Assembly (NCBI GenBank): GCA_963978905.1
Contig: OZ022256.1
Location: 11,515,501-11,579,500 of the forward strand
Source: Trichostrongylus colubriformis
Taxonomy: Eukaryota; Nematoda; Chromadorea; Rhabditida; Trichostrongylidae
Length of the DNA: 64,000 bases
Direction of reading: 5' to 3'
The stretch's first letter is position 1, and every line of letters begins with the position of its first letter. Positions 1-10,394 of the stretch are shown here, in pieces. The position numbers and the translations under genes are program-made. The notes under the pieces are model-generated. The model made no database searches, was not told the DNA's origin, and saw nothing but the letters and a program-made list of their open reading frames with translations.

Positions 1-131
1 CCTGCACATCGACCAATCCCCACGTGAGTTCATTATTTTGCGCTGGTAGTTGATTTGTAAAACTTCAATTTTTCATCCTTTGGTATCCTCCTATCCTCGT
101 TGTATAATGTTCTCACACTTGGGTATATTTA

Positions 132-1392
132 TTAGGTTGTACGGAAAGTTCTCAGCGTTTTGAGTATTTCACTTCGAACGATCATAACTTTCTTGATACT
201 CATCGTATTCAATCGAAATAAGCGTTTTTCGGATCAGCATACTTTGGCCAATGTGATACCAGTCGATAAATCCATTCAATGGGAAACTGGGTGGTTGAGA
301 GTTCACGAGATCCACGAAAGCATTTTTTGCCTGGTCCTGATTACTTAAGTATTTTCCATCTAGGAAGTTTGAAAATGTTTGAAAAGGTGATAGTAGGTTA
401 ATCTGGAGAATGTGGCCGTTGAGCCAGAACTCCAACTCCCGATTTATGGATATGTGAAACGTGTGGGCGGGCTTTTTTATGCAAAAGAATCGGACCCTTT
501 CTGTTGACAAGCGTTGGCTGCAGCCGACGTAGTTTTCGGTACATTTCGTCGATTTATTCACGGTAGGACTCTGCAGTATGGTTTGGCCTTGTGACAAAGA
601 GTTATAGCTGACCGACGAGCCGATGATCACCACACTGTAACCATAACATTTTTTGTGAGGAATTGCTTTGGAAGTTGCCCCGGTAGTTCGTTGGTATCCA
701 GCCACTGTTCAGAACGTCTCCGGTTATCATACATGATCCACATTTCATCAGAGGTGACAACGGTAAAAAACGGGTGGTTTCTCTTGCGCAAAAGCAGTGA
801 AGAAGAAATCTCGAGGCGTGCTTATTTTGCCAGTCACCGGTGCACACATTGTCGAGTTTTTTCACCTCTCCATTGCGCTTCAGACCATCGGCAACAGTGG
901 ATTTGCCAACGCATAGCTCTTCTGCAATCTGGCAACTGTCTGGGATAGCTCGAACTGTCTGAGATAGATCAGCCTCTACAAAGGCCTTCAGATCCTCGTC
1001 AGCCTTTAGGTCGACCGCTACGGATTTCATCTTCATGGCTAAAATCTCCAGAACAGAATTTGTTCAGCCTCGTGGCACGGTGCTTTATCCAATACCAAAG
1101 GCCCTCACGGAAAGGTGATTTGATTGATTTGTCGAGCTGTCTCAACTGCTGATTGATCCAATTTGTAGCTGAAGAAAAAGATCATCCGACGTTGCTCTTT
1201 TAACATGCTTCAAAGATCTTGGGAAAAGGGGTTTTATCATGCGATGATGAAACGGCAATTGCACCATCAGATAGCGCAAAAAAATCTTCTTCAACATGTA
1301 CAACTGCGATGCAAGGGAAAATGAGCTTGTAGTCAGCAACGAATGTACAAAGATAGTGACACAAAACGCTGAGAACTTTCCAGACAACCTGA
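132..1392 (-). mobile_element. Full-length mariner element, decayed (1.26 kb)
   Basis: Terminal inverted repeats of about 30 bp begin TTAGGTTGTACGGAAAGTTC at 132 and end with the complement (...GAACTTTCCAGACAACCTGA) at 1392. TA lies on both outer sides (130-131 and 1393-1394), the target duplication of Tc1/mariner elements. The length is normal for an intact mariner. The minus strand between the repeats carries a broken transposase. The family assignment is secure from repeats, TSD and protein; activity is ruled out by the frame breaks. Confidence 0.92.
169..1036 (-). pseudogene. Mariner transposase pseudogene
   Basis: The minus strand from 1036 downward reads a helix-turn-helix region (SQTVRAI...AEELCVGKSTVADGLKR), then after a frame change a catalytic-region motif (VVTSDEMW) with YDNRRRSEQWL-like residues near 740, then HKKARPHVSH-like residues near 480 and a C-terminal FLDGKYLSNQDQAKNAFVD segment near 330. 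Order and spacing match mariner transposases of about 340 residues, but at least two frame shifts separate the segments. It should be a relic of the element at 132-1392 and not a host gene. Confidence 0.85.
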
Positions 1393-1717
1393 TACTATTC
1401 TTTATATATTCTGTAGTGAAGCGGTAAAAAATTCTTGGCGTCCTGCCCTTGTAGTAGCAATCAGACGATAGGTAGCTCATCTTTATTGGTTGCATTCCTC
1501 TCATAGGCAGTAAGGGTACAGCCTTAGGGCCCGTGCAGGCGCAGGATGCATTTTCATTGGTGGAGTACGTACGCTGGTACCAATGCACGGTGCGGGCCCT
1601 AACAATACTCTCAGTACTGATTTTGATATTTTTAATTTTTGATAACTGCTGTTTATCGCCGCAGCTCGCGATGCGAAAGTTACTACAAGGATGCTGAGTT
1701 ATGGGCAAAAGCTTCGG

Positions 1718-1789
1718 TGGCGGACGGGACTCGAACCCGCACTTTATCCTTTCCGGGGATATGTGCTAATCCATTACACTACCGACACC
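1718..1789 (-). tRNA. tRNA-like gene, predicted anticodon GGA (possibly a pseudogene)
   Basis: On the minus strand a cloverleaf can be folded. The acceptor arm is GTGTCGG/CCGCCAC with one mismatch, the D arm GTGT/GCAC with an AATGGATTA loop, and the anticodon stem TATCC/GGATA with loop CCGGAAA. The variable loop is 4 nt and the T arm GCGGG/CCCGT carries loop TTCGAGT. The anticodon reads GGA (Ser), but the short variable arm is not that of tRNA-Ser and position 33 is C where U is nearly universal. It may be a diverged class I tRNA (Gly-like D arm) or a tRNA-derived pseudogene. The B box GGTTCGAGTCC is intact. Confidence 0.55.
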
Positions 1790-1845
1790 ACATTCACCTT
1801 AACTCAGCTTTAGTATACTATTAGTTATACTCTCAGTACTATTAG

Positions 1846-2226
1846 TGCTTTCCATCACCTCTTCAAGCACCTACTATAGAAAAGCTGATACAATTTTTTT
1901 TGAAAGCCAACCAATTGCTGCACACCTTCAGTGACACTTTGAAGAACTGGCACTCTTCAGAGATCTGTTTTCCACAAGTGCTCTGGCAATAGATCCGTGT
2001 TCTTCCCGTATTCCTTCCAGAATTTTTCCTGACTGCGGATTTGAAGAATGGCGCACGAACTTCTAAAGTATAGGTATCAGTGGACTCGCCGTCGACCGCT
2101 TATTTCAACGCCAGACTTACCACTGCGATCGTACTAGCCGGCTCTCCGCATTCATCGTCGAATCCTTTAGCCAAACAGTCACTCATGCAACCTACAGCCG
2201 TAGAGACTGGTGCGAGTTCCTGGAGA
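1846..2226 (-). pseudogene. Truncated paralogue of the CPG4-like gene at 19.9-21.6 kb
   Basis: The 380 bp are collinear with exons 4-6 of the CPG4-like gene at 19870-21567. The exon-4 equivalent (2114-2212) keeps its frame and both splice sites and reads ELAPVSTAVGCMSDC..., but the second cysteine of the block (ELAPVC in the parent) is now serine. The exon-5 equivalent (about 1935-2055) has deletions that break the frame. Exons 1-3 and the signal peptide are not seen. It is best read as a partial genomic duplication with introns retained, now decaying. Confidence 0.75.
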
Positions 2227-2473
2227 TTGCGCCTTCACTTTACTCCTCAGTTTCGTTTCTTCATAAGTTAGGCTCAGGTGAAAATACACGTTTGACAGCA
2301 CAAACTGATGACTGATGAAGTAACAGTGCGATACAAAATGTTGTGGAGGACGTGAGTACCTCAGGAGCCGTTATGTTCTCCCGGCCGGGAAACCTCGCCC
2401 GGGTGAGATCCCATCCCCCTGACCAGCCGGAGCTGTCGAGAGGATCCCGGAGAGGCAGAGATGCAAAGTTACA

Positions 2474-2956
2474 ATGGCGCGAGCCTTCAAATGGGTTTTT
2501 TTCTTAGCCATGTGCCAGACTGTTGCCAGTGGAGCAAATGATTCGACAGGACTCAATCATTATAACCAAGGAAATTCCAAACTGAGTAGTGAGTATTTGA
2601 CCGAAACTCCATCCATACACGTGACTGAAGGTGCAGATCACGAATATGACATCATTATCAAACATCCTGCCAAAACACCACATTCTACTGACAAAAAACG
2701 TAAACTCAAAACTACAAAAAAACGTAAACTCAAAACTTTACCACACTCCACCAAAAGTGAAGCACCGATTCGGAGCAAAGCGACATTTACACAAACGATG
2801 AATGTGGTATTCTTTGACGAGATACCGGATGACGCTTTCATACAATCTTTTGAAGCTTTCGTGGTGCCACACCAAAAGGCGTCGGAAATAAATTCAGACC
2901 AACGATCAAAACACCCCAAGTACCCGCTTTGCATTTTCTGGTATCGGAACAGTTGA
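2474..2956 (+). CDS. Candidate small secreted protein, 160 aa, no recognised family
   Basis: A single open frame starts at ATG 2474. Residues 1-20 (MARAFKWVFFLAMCQTVASG) look like a signal peptide with Ala-Ser-Gly before the likely cut. The body is rich in Ser, Thr and Lys, has a duplicated basic block near residue 75 (KKRKLKT twice in tandem) and no regular cysteine pattern, and ends FWYRNS at 2956. I see no splice sites that must be used and no family motif. The GC-rich stretch just upstream (2380-2460) differs in composition from its surroundings. The ORF may be real or chance; the signal peptide is the main argument for it. Confidence 0.4.
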   Translation: MARAFKWVFFLAMCQTVASGANDSTGLNHYNQGNSKLSSEYLTETPSIHVTEGADHEYDIIIKHPAKTPHSTDKKRKLKTTKKRKLKTLPHSTKSEAPIRSKATFTQTMNVVFFDEIPDDAFIQSFEAFVVPHQKASEINSDQRSKHPKYPLCIFWYRNS

Positions 2957-3128
2957 AAAATAGTGTATAACAGAAAGGCTGACGAAAAAGCAAAAACGGA
3001 CATAAAAATTTTATAACCAGAAGAACAACAGATTAGATAACTAGGAATTGGCGGACAAGAGCGCGGTAAATTATAACTCACGTGAAAACAAACAAAGGAA
3101 AGCAAAGATGAACAAGGGGAAGAATTTA

Positions 3129-4028
3129 TTAGGTTGTAAGGAAAGTTTTGGCCGGTTTTTGAAATTTCAACTTCGAGAGATCATAACTCGGCTCAGAGTG
3201 CATCTTTTCTCACAGAGTGAGCACCATTAGATTCGCCACACTCTTGGCAACACTATGCATACCTACACATCTCAATTTGATAAAGGGCTGATAATTTATA
3301 TTGCGCGAAATGAAAAAAAAGTCGACTTCAAATCGCCACTCTTTCTGAACACACTGCTACTGAAGGAGCTGGCCAGATGTTTTGGGAAGTGGGGCATAGT
3401 TAGCGCTAGATCTGATGAACATGATAGACGAGTAAGGGCCTCACCCTGCAACTGCTTCAATTAGTGGAAGAGGATTTGTGAAAAATGCGCTTGCGCATGA
3501 CTGCCGTGAGGGGTCCCGCGGCACCCATTTTTTTGGATTTTTCCAAATCAAGGCCACTTGAGGTGGTCAGCTAAGGTTGCTTGTTGAGGGCCAATACTTG
3601 TGGATATCCCCTGCAAATATGGACGCTCATCGCCTTCTGCCGTTTTAGTTAAAGCGATTTGATCAATTGAAAATTCGAGCAGCTCGTCCTCATTTCTGCA
3701 CTTCTGAAACCGGAGACAATGTGTTCCATCCAGTGATACACCCCCTCCTCTTGCAGTATTCACATTTGTGGTCACCTTCGCTGGGACTCGGCTAAACAAG
3801 AACTCTTGAAGTGAAGTCATCTTAAAAGTGCCATTTTCGCAGCACTTTAAAATTTCCCTAAAAATTCGAATACCTTGTGGCAATCCAAACAAAACATATG
3901 TTTAGAAAGAGCAACTTTTTGTCTATCTAAGGAGCACAATATGTCAGCTGATTCATGTTGACGCGCTCTGATATTTAAATTTATCTTGTGATTGCGAAAA
4001 AGCGGTCAGAACTTTCCTTACAACCTAA
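3129..4028. mobile_element. Non-autonomous mariner-related element (900 bp)
   Basis: Inverted termini TTAGGTTGTAAGGAAAGTT (3129) and AACTTTCCTTACAACCTAA (ending 4028) are flanked by TA at 3127-3128 and 4029-4030. They resemble the ends of the element at 132-1392. No transposase segment is recognisable inside. The interior holds instead a minus-strand open stretch of 114 codons (3548-3892) with no resemblance to transposase. It is likely a deletion or capture derivative mobilised in trans. Confidence 0.85.
3548..3892 (-). CDS. Open stretch of 114 codons inside the mariner-related element
   Basis: The minus strand reads 114 codons (MFGLPQGIRIFREILKCC..., ending ADHLKWP) without a stop. Composition is protein-like, with mixed charged and hydrophobic residues and few rare-codon runs. 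No family is recognised. It lies wholly between the inverted repeats at 3129 and 4028, so it could be an exon captured by a non-autonomous element, or chance. The second half (RNEDELLEF..., DERPYLQG...) looks the most like a folded protein. Confidence 0.25.
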   Translation of the reverse strand: MFGLPQGIRIFREILKCCENGTFKMTSLQEFLFSRVPAKVTTNVNTARGGGVSLDGTHCLRFQKCRNEDELLEFSIDQIALTKTAEGDERPYLQGISTSIGPQQATLADHLKWP

Positions 4029-4030
4029 TA

Positions 4031-4300
4031 TAAGGTTGTCGGGAAAGTTCTTTCGTTTTTCAAAAAGTTTTTGGCGAGTCTTTACATATTGAAAAGTGAC
4101 TCTTATAGCCCTGATCATGCTCCATCGGACTATCATCGTTTCCTTTCCCAATCTAACGCCATTCGAAGAAAATTTTTAAATAGTGATGATGACATTGACC
4201 TTTGATATGTTTATTTTGCCGAGAAAGGTTATCCGGGAGATGGAAGACAATAATACCTACAGATGCGTGTCACTTTCCAAAATAGTGTGCGCAGGTGAGA
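4031..4300 (+). mobile_element. Truncated second mariner fragment abutting the first
   Basis: A second mariner-type terminus (TAAGGTTGTCGGGAAAGTTC) starts directly after the TA that closes the element ending at 4028. Within 100 bp it runs into a decayed C-terminal transposase segment (SPDHAPSDYHRF-like, then RRKFLNSDDDID), so the N-terminal and catalytic parts are deleted. No 3' inverted repeat was found; similarity fades near 4300. Confidence 0.7.
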
Positions 4301-4986
4301 TTTTGTTCCGCAATTAGAAAGCTACTGTACCCGCGGCACTTATACCACTTGACGGTCGGGGACGCACTCCCGAGATCTGGTGGGTGGTGCCTCTCCCCGA
4401 CCAGCGGTTAAGGACGTATAGCATGCGGCGTCGGCGTCGCAGACCCATCTCTGTCCGGGATAGGGTAGCATACGGCCGCAGGAAAAATTTGGGTATGGGC
4501 CATTAGGCTAGAAAATTTGCTCCGCGGCGTTCCCTGTTTGACAAGGTGGGTGGGAGCCGGGGGACACCGTCTTAGTTGGGTCCTGAAGCGATAAGTCATA
4601 CGCCTCACTTTAATGGGTAATCGCTTACGGACCGAGTAACTGCGGCGTTCTACCTCGCACCCACTACGTCGCGCGTCACAGGCGGCAACACGATTTTCTT
4701 TTCTAGTGCCAAACACCCTCGCGATCACAATGCTCTGAATGCCATTTTGAGGGGGCGCAGATGAGCAGGTGCGAGTTATGCTGCGCCTTCCCTGCAAGTT
4801 ACGCTATGTCGTGGGTTCGCGATAAGACATCAGAATCGAGTCACCGCATACGCGGCTGCGTTTCGGCCCAGAACAACTAACTTGCCAGTTCCGCCATGAA
4901 CAGACCACGTGTTTAGGAGATTTGCCCCATTTTCAATGTCCTTCCGCACAACCTTTGTCATCAGTATCCGTATAGTTCGAAGAAGA
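4301..4986. other. Intergenic, GC-rich, no gene recognised
   Basis: This block has several CG-rich stretches and short open frames with no recognisable product. Near 4572-4600 a short stretch (TTAGTTGGGTCCTGAAGCG) resembles the middle of the 10054-10235 palindromic element, so part of it is probably an old copy of that family. Confidence 0.5.
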
Positions 4987-4989
4987 TAA

Positions 4990-5162
4990 GGTCGCGGTCA
5001 TACTTTGCGATGCCGGCGGCAGGGCGTGGCTGCGTATATCTGCGTCTCCGCCTATGCCATCCTGCCTCGTTGCCAGCGTGATCTCCGACCTCCCCCGTGT
5101 CATTCTCCCTCGCTGCCTGTGAACGCAGCCACGCCCTGCCTGCGGTGAGTATGACCGCGGCC
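4990..5162. mobile_element. Tourist/Harbinger-like MITE, copy 1
   Basis: A 173-bp inverted-repeat element runs from GGTCGCGGTCATACT to ...AGTATGACCGCGGCC, flanked on both sides by TAA (4987-4989, 5163-5165). A subterminal CAGGGCGTGGCTGCG box occurs on both arms in opposite orientation. The 3-bp TWA duplication and GGCC-type end are the hallmarks of PIF/Harbinger-mobilised MITEs. It encodes no protein. Confidence 0.88.
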
Positions 5163-5165
5163 TAA

Positions 5166-7192
5166 CACTGGTTTTCACATTGGAAGCACTTGCAATAAAA
5201 CTGTTTATTTGACACCACCCAGGTGCGGTAATAGCGTTTTAGGCCATGTGATTCGAATTATGGGCAGTACACAAGTAGAAAAACCCATCAATAGTACCAC
5301 TTTTATTCAAATTAGTGATTACATCAAGTGGTATTTCAATGACAAAGTTGTATTCTAGTTGAATTACAAATTAAAGCGTGTAGCACGGCAAAAATCACAA
5401 ATCTATGGCTAAAAATACGATTAAAAACGTATATACAGACATCAATCTAGCGGAAAACGCAGACTTGGACTCGGAATCGCCCGGGATTTTTGTGAGAGGG
5501 ATATGGCTCAACTCAAATTCAACAGATCCTTTACTTTGGAATGTATAAAGCAAATTCGGAAGAGGAAGAGACATTTCAGTTTGATTTGATTTTCCTCTGA
5601 AATTAGCCTGATTCACTGGAGAAATCTTTGTGAATTTGTAAAAACAGAAAGCTTTTTCCAAATTCGAGATGCTGGTCATGAGGAATCGTCAATGACGCAG
5701 CATGAGTTCAGTTCTCGCTGCCGGCGGTTATACCATACTATGCCATATTCAAATGAATCCCTGGGTTCTCCACACGCTCATAATGCATAGTTTGGTACTA
5801 TGCCAACATTCGAACTCGAATTAGTAGCTCTCCCCACGATCCCCATATTGTTGTGTGGCTGGGTCGAGCGCTGTCCAAGCTGAGCGCGTTATCAGATTAA
5901 CGCCGTCGTAGGCGACAGGCACATCATTTTTACGCCGACACTTCGGTGCCGCCGTTGTTGCGCAAAGTATGACCGCCGTCTAATAACTAATCTACGCCGC
6001 GTCCCGATCCTGCACGAGGGTTGTGCACCCTCAGAATTTTGTACCGCGCCAATGCGCGCGAATGAAGAACGCCTATAGAGTAGTTGAGTCATGAAACGAT
6101 ACGGCAACCACATAGGGCCCATCGCACTACTGCGTAATCGCCTTGAGACCCAACTACTTAGGCTCCCCTGCCTAGCACGTATCGCATCGCGTGCAGTAGG
6201 CCCTGGGCGAAATACTAGCGGGAAGGCACCGCATCCCCGCGTGGTCCTCATCCATAGTGAATGGCTTTGACCGAAAATTACTATTTCCATGTGAAACAGC
6301 ATATTCAGAGTTCGCTTTCCTGCTGCTTCCATATACACAGCACAATATACATCGCTTCCAAATTCTGCATAGAATGTGCGCAATTTTGCGAAGACGTCCA
6401 TACTTCTAGCGCGGCTGCGCTTAGCAAGTTTACGCTTCGCTAGGGACGATCATCATACATTGCGCTTGTGATTCATGGGCTCTATCGGCCAGACCTATAG
6501 CTGGTCGGTTGACGGCAGGGACAGAAGAAGGCCAATGCTGTGGACAGCATGTAGTGGTGTTGTTTGTTCATATAACTCAAGGCTTGATCTTTTCAATCGT
6601 TTTAAACATATATACTCACTTGAGTGTGGATTCCAAAGGCTTTCCTTTAGTACCGACTTCCTCGTATATTTCCAGCTTACTTGCCGACCCCTTAATCAAT
6701 TTATAAAGCGATGCTTTACGGATCGAAGCTCCCTATTTTTCGTGTTATATGCACACTGCGGATGAGAATGAATGTGGCGAAAATCTACCATAAGTACATA
6801 CGTGTGTCTTTAGCAGAGACCTATGAGGATGTTCTGCGGCTTTGATGCTTATCACGTTACGTTCTCGGTGTGAGCGAAGCAGAAACTTGCAATAACCAAT
6901 GAAGGAGCAGATTTTTTTGCATGTGCGGGAACGGACACGTGATTGCGGGGATGCATCATAATCGACGACTGCAGAACTTTTCAATCCAAAAGTCGAGTAG
7001 GATAACTGATCGAATTACTGGCATGGGCATATAAGCAAGAAAAGCTTTCGCTTGTGTCGAGCATACCGGATCTATACGGACCCGATGAGGACAACAAGGG
7101 TGTGTGAATGATTGGCGTTTGTGCATAATTTAAACCTCACCTTACAGTGGTCAGGCCTATTCAACTTTTTTGTGACGGTAGATCATAGGCTC
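5166..7192. other. Intergenic, degenerate repeats, no gene recognised
   Basis: The only long frame (5395-5679, minus strand, 94 codons) has no recognised domain. At 5880-5985 a diverged relative of the GGCCGCGGTCATAC palindromes ends GCAAAGTATGACCGCCGTC, and near 6070 there is a fragment related to the 10054 element (TAGTTGAGTCATGAAACGAT). I see nothing else to support. Confidence 0.45.
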
Positions 7193-7356
7193 ACTATACA
7201 GGTTGCGCTACCACAGTGCGTATTACGGCCTTACACCCGCTCGAGCTCGAGTAGCCATGGCCGCTAGCTTAGATGGGCGTGGTGAGCTCAGTTCGAGCTG
7301 ATGTAACGCCATGATGGCGCAGGATGGGGAAGCAACCAGAGTGCAACCTGTATAGT
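7193..7356. repeat. Imperfect palindromic element, 164 bp
   Basis: Arms begin ACTATACAGGTTGC at 7193 and end GCAACCTGTATAGT at 7356. The arms pair imperfectly over about 65 bp each. It is probably a MITE; no clear target duplication is seen and no other copy was found in the window. Confidence 0.55.
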
Positions 7357-9395
7357 TATGCATGGATCTAGTATTTCAAGAAAGTGAACTGGTTGATCTG
7401 ATGCGTGCTTTCATAGATGGCCATCACTTCACGGAGGCGACTTTAGGGTCAAGCAAAAGAAGCGGTGCTGTCGTAGAACAAACCTTAACAGCAAGTAAAG
7501 AAGTGGGACACGGTCTTGATAAATGCAAGCAAATGTTACTCACAAAAACTAAACTCACCCAGTTCACTTTCTTGAGCGATCCACCGTAATTACTGCCTTT
7601 GCCGATAATTACAGCAGCTGAACCATGGCTTTCCGTATTAAGTTTGAATTTTCCTCTTCGCCAGTCAGCAAAACTGTACCCCTTCAAGGCTTTACTCTGC
7701 GAAGCTGCAAATTACTACTTTTTATAAAGAACAATGCTCATCAACAACTTTTTCACTTTGACTGAATTCCGATTCTTTATCATTCCAAACTTCGCAATGG
7801 TTTGCAGCGGATTTTTGTGACTATTCATTTGATCCTGTGAGTGGAACGATAAAGGGCGATGCGTGTTCTAGCTTTCTCATCGGTTGACGCTCTTCAGACT
7901 TTTTCCTTTTCGGTTTGCGGTTAGGCCACTGTTCGCCATCGGTAGACCTGCCACGTCAGTAAAAATGCTGGTATGTTAGAACGGCGGTCACGTACTCGGA
8001 GAGCGATATAGGAAAGAAATCAAGTCCAGTGAGCTAAAGACACCGGGAGGAGTAAATTTGATAATGTGGGGGATTATGAAAGTAGAGGTGCTCAGCTACA
8101 TAAGAGTAGAGAAAGAATGACATAAAACTGCAAAAAAAAAAACCGAGCCAAAGGAACCCGGAAACCTCACATTTATCTCGCGTCCCTCTGTGTCACTAGC
8201 CGGGTGGACTTCAGACAGGCCACAGGCCGTATCAGCCGGCCGCGATCGTCTCCCCCCCCCCTCTCTCTGGCCACTCGCGCGGCTGCAGGACCGCAGGACG
8301 ACATGCCGTGGTGCGAGGTCGTCATAAGTCCCGAATCGGCTTTTTTCAATGCAATTTTGCCACTTGTGACCTCTTCTGGAGTGGGGGGTTCGTTTTCAGA
8401 GAACATGTTCTCCCAGATCTCAGTTTTTCCTTACCCTACTAGCGTCTTCAAAAGAATCGAAGACCAGTGCCGCCTCGCTCCACATTCCTCGTAGCCCCGC
8501 TAACGATACCGGTGTGACGAAAGTTTGAGGATTTTGGTTTTTGTAGGATTTTGGTTTTCGCGTGAAACTTTGTAACAGGTCGTGGGACGTTTGAAGAAAA
8601 ATTTACCAAGAAAGATCTGAAGGTTTTGTAATCTCTAGAAATCACACCTTTATAAGAGAATACTATTGTAAGCACGGAACTGTCGTCATGTGTATTCACC
8701 ATTGTTAGAACTTTTGCATTTGTTAAAAAAATGCCGCGGTGATCTTCATATATCCTCTCAGCACTAAATATGAAAATAGATATACAAAATAAAAAGTCTC
8801 ATCAAAGAAATCATGCGTGTTTTACCACAGGTGCATTTATACATGGCGGTAAGGTCCTCATATGGCTTTAATGTGTAAAAGGACACTCGAACGGGGCTGC
8901 TGCGTGAGGTAAAGCATCGACGCGCACGGGAAATGCCATGTTTCTTTCTTTGTGAACTAACCGCGCGCTACACGTTGTAGCGTAGTGTGAAATGCACTCC
9001 CGGCTACATTCGGGCAATGCCATCACCATTGTTATACTTGCGAAACAGTGATCCTGCGATCGCGCGACTCGTATTTACTGCGTAATATCATAGCAGCGCT
9101 GCGGCGATGAAATAGTATGTTCACGTGAGTGGGCGCACGACGACACATGCGATTTGCGCTTGCGCGTGCAATTTGCACTATTGCAGAATCGTTGGATCTT
9201 TATGTACCCAGTATTCGCCAAATTGCAAAATGTTCGTAAGGTATAACCAAGGCCTTGTGGATAGCAGATGACGGCTATCGAGCAATCAAAGAGAAAATCT
9301 TTAGCGATCAGCCTCTCCATCACGTGAGCACTATCTCATAAGCGGCCACCGAAGTGAAGAGCGCGATTTGCATATTTCCAGAGCATAAACGCAGC
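7357..9395. other. Intergenic, no gene recognised
   Basis: Short overlapping frames on both strands (7362-7687, 8173-8500, 9075-9323) show no family motif or consistent splice structure. There is a C-homopolymer run near 8251. Confidence 0.4.
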
Positions 9396-9797
9396 TTACA
9401 GGGCGCGCTCATATGGACGTGTGCTAACTTTAGTGTTCCAGAGCCAGCGATCACACACAGATGCCTTGTGCTGATTCATTTTTGCAACTTGCTGGTTTTT
9501 TTTTACCCACCTCGTGATAAAGGCTTTGTCCGAGTAGAATAAAATGTGCCTGAGTTCATCCAATGCTCTTGGATCCATTCTGCCGATGCTCACGGGTAAA
9601 TAACAATCAACTAGCACTCCAATAAGATTATCGCCGGACGTTTCAACCGTCGTAAACTTCTCCAGGGTGTCTCTCGGAAGAAGGTCCATCGGAAGCTTGT
9701 CCATTTTCAAAGGATGAACATTTCTTTCGACTAAATTAAGATATACAAAATACTTTCGCAATCTGAGTTCTGGAACCCCACATATTTCGGTTACCAT
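9396..9797 (-). CDS. Unrecognised 133-codon open frame (possible exon or retroelement piece)
   Basis: The minus strand from ATG 9797 stays open for 133 codons. The middle (LPMDLLPRDTLEKFTTVETS, then DNLIGVLVDCYLP) looks like a genuine folded protein and distantly recalls the peptidase-to-RT linker of BEL/Pao retroelements, but I cannot confirm that. A usable donor (GTGGGT) follows ...DKAFIT near 9508. No neighbouring exon was found to join it to. It may be a retrotransposon remnant. Confidence 0.3.
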   Translation of the reverse strand: MVTEICGVPELRLRKYFVYLNLVERNVHPLKMDKLPMDLLPRDTLEKFTTVETSGDNLIGVLVDCYLPVSIGRMDPRALDELRHILFYSDKAFITRWVKKNQQVAKMNQHKASVCDRWLWNTKVSTRPYERAL

Positions 9798-10053
9798 GGG
9801 CTGCGTTCATATTTCAGCTCGCACAAATAGCGCATGTATATGACTAATCTATCTCAAAATCAATACCCATTTGAACAATGGTAAGCTAGAAAGCAGTTCC
9901 AAGCATGGTGGAAGCCTCGCGTATTCTATTCTATGATGTAGATATGTGGTAGTTTGAATGGTCACAGTTTTCGTCCAGTCCACCCAGACTCCAACGCCTC
10001 CAACATCAAGGGTTCTCCCTTCAAAATATTATTCCATGAGCGCATTTTCATTG

Positions 10054-10235
10054 GGGTGTATGTCATCAGGACAGAAACGTCGCGTGGCCGTGTTCGGCAC
10101 GGACGGGACGGTACTCTACGCCTCATCTAGGCGTGATCGTTTCAGGACTCAACTAACACAGCGCGCATAGCTCGCACCATCCCATCGCGTGCCAAACACG
10201 GCCACGCGACGTTTCTGTCCTGATGACATACACCC
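10054..10235. mobile_element. MULE-type palindromic MITE with 9-bp TSD
   Basis: Nearly perfect arms of about 48 bp run from GGGTGTATGTCATCAGGACA to the complement ending TGTCCTGATGACATACACCC. The 9-bp sequence TTTTCATTG lies directly on both sides. A 9-11 bp duplication with long inverted repeats is characteristic of Mutator-like elements. The 80-bp centre contains AGGACTCAACTAACACAGCG, traces of which recur near 4580, 6080, 23510 and 26800. Confidence 0.82.
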
Positions 10236-10394
10236 TTTTCATTGCGGCCCAGTGGGCGTAAAGGTGCCATCCTAACTAGGGCGGTAAGGTGCATTTTTGA
10301 ACATTTAAAGCTTGCATGAGTGACGTGGAAAAAGTGTTAAACGTTGAACAGCGACAAGCTTTCAAATAATTGTCGGGTCCGCGACGCGTCTCAA

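Noticed and set aside
655..948. 97-codon plus-strand frame
   Set aside because: It is antisense to the mariner transposase relic and has no motif.
10054..10235. CRISPR-like or phage-type repeat structure
   Set aside because: The repeats are inverted transposon arms in a eukaryotic genome with spliced genes; no spaced direct-repeat array exists in the window.
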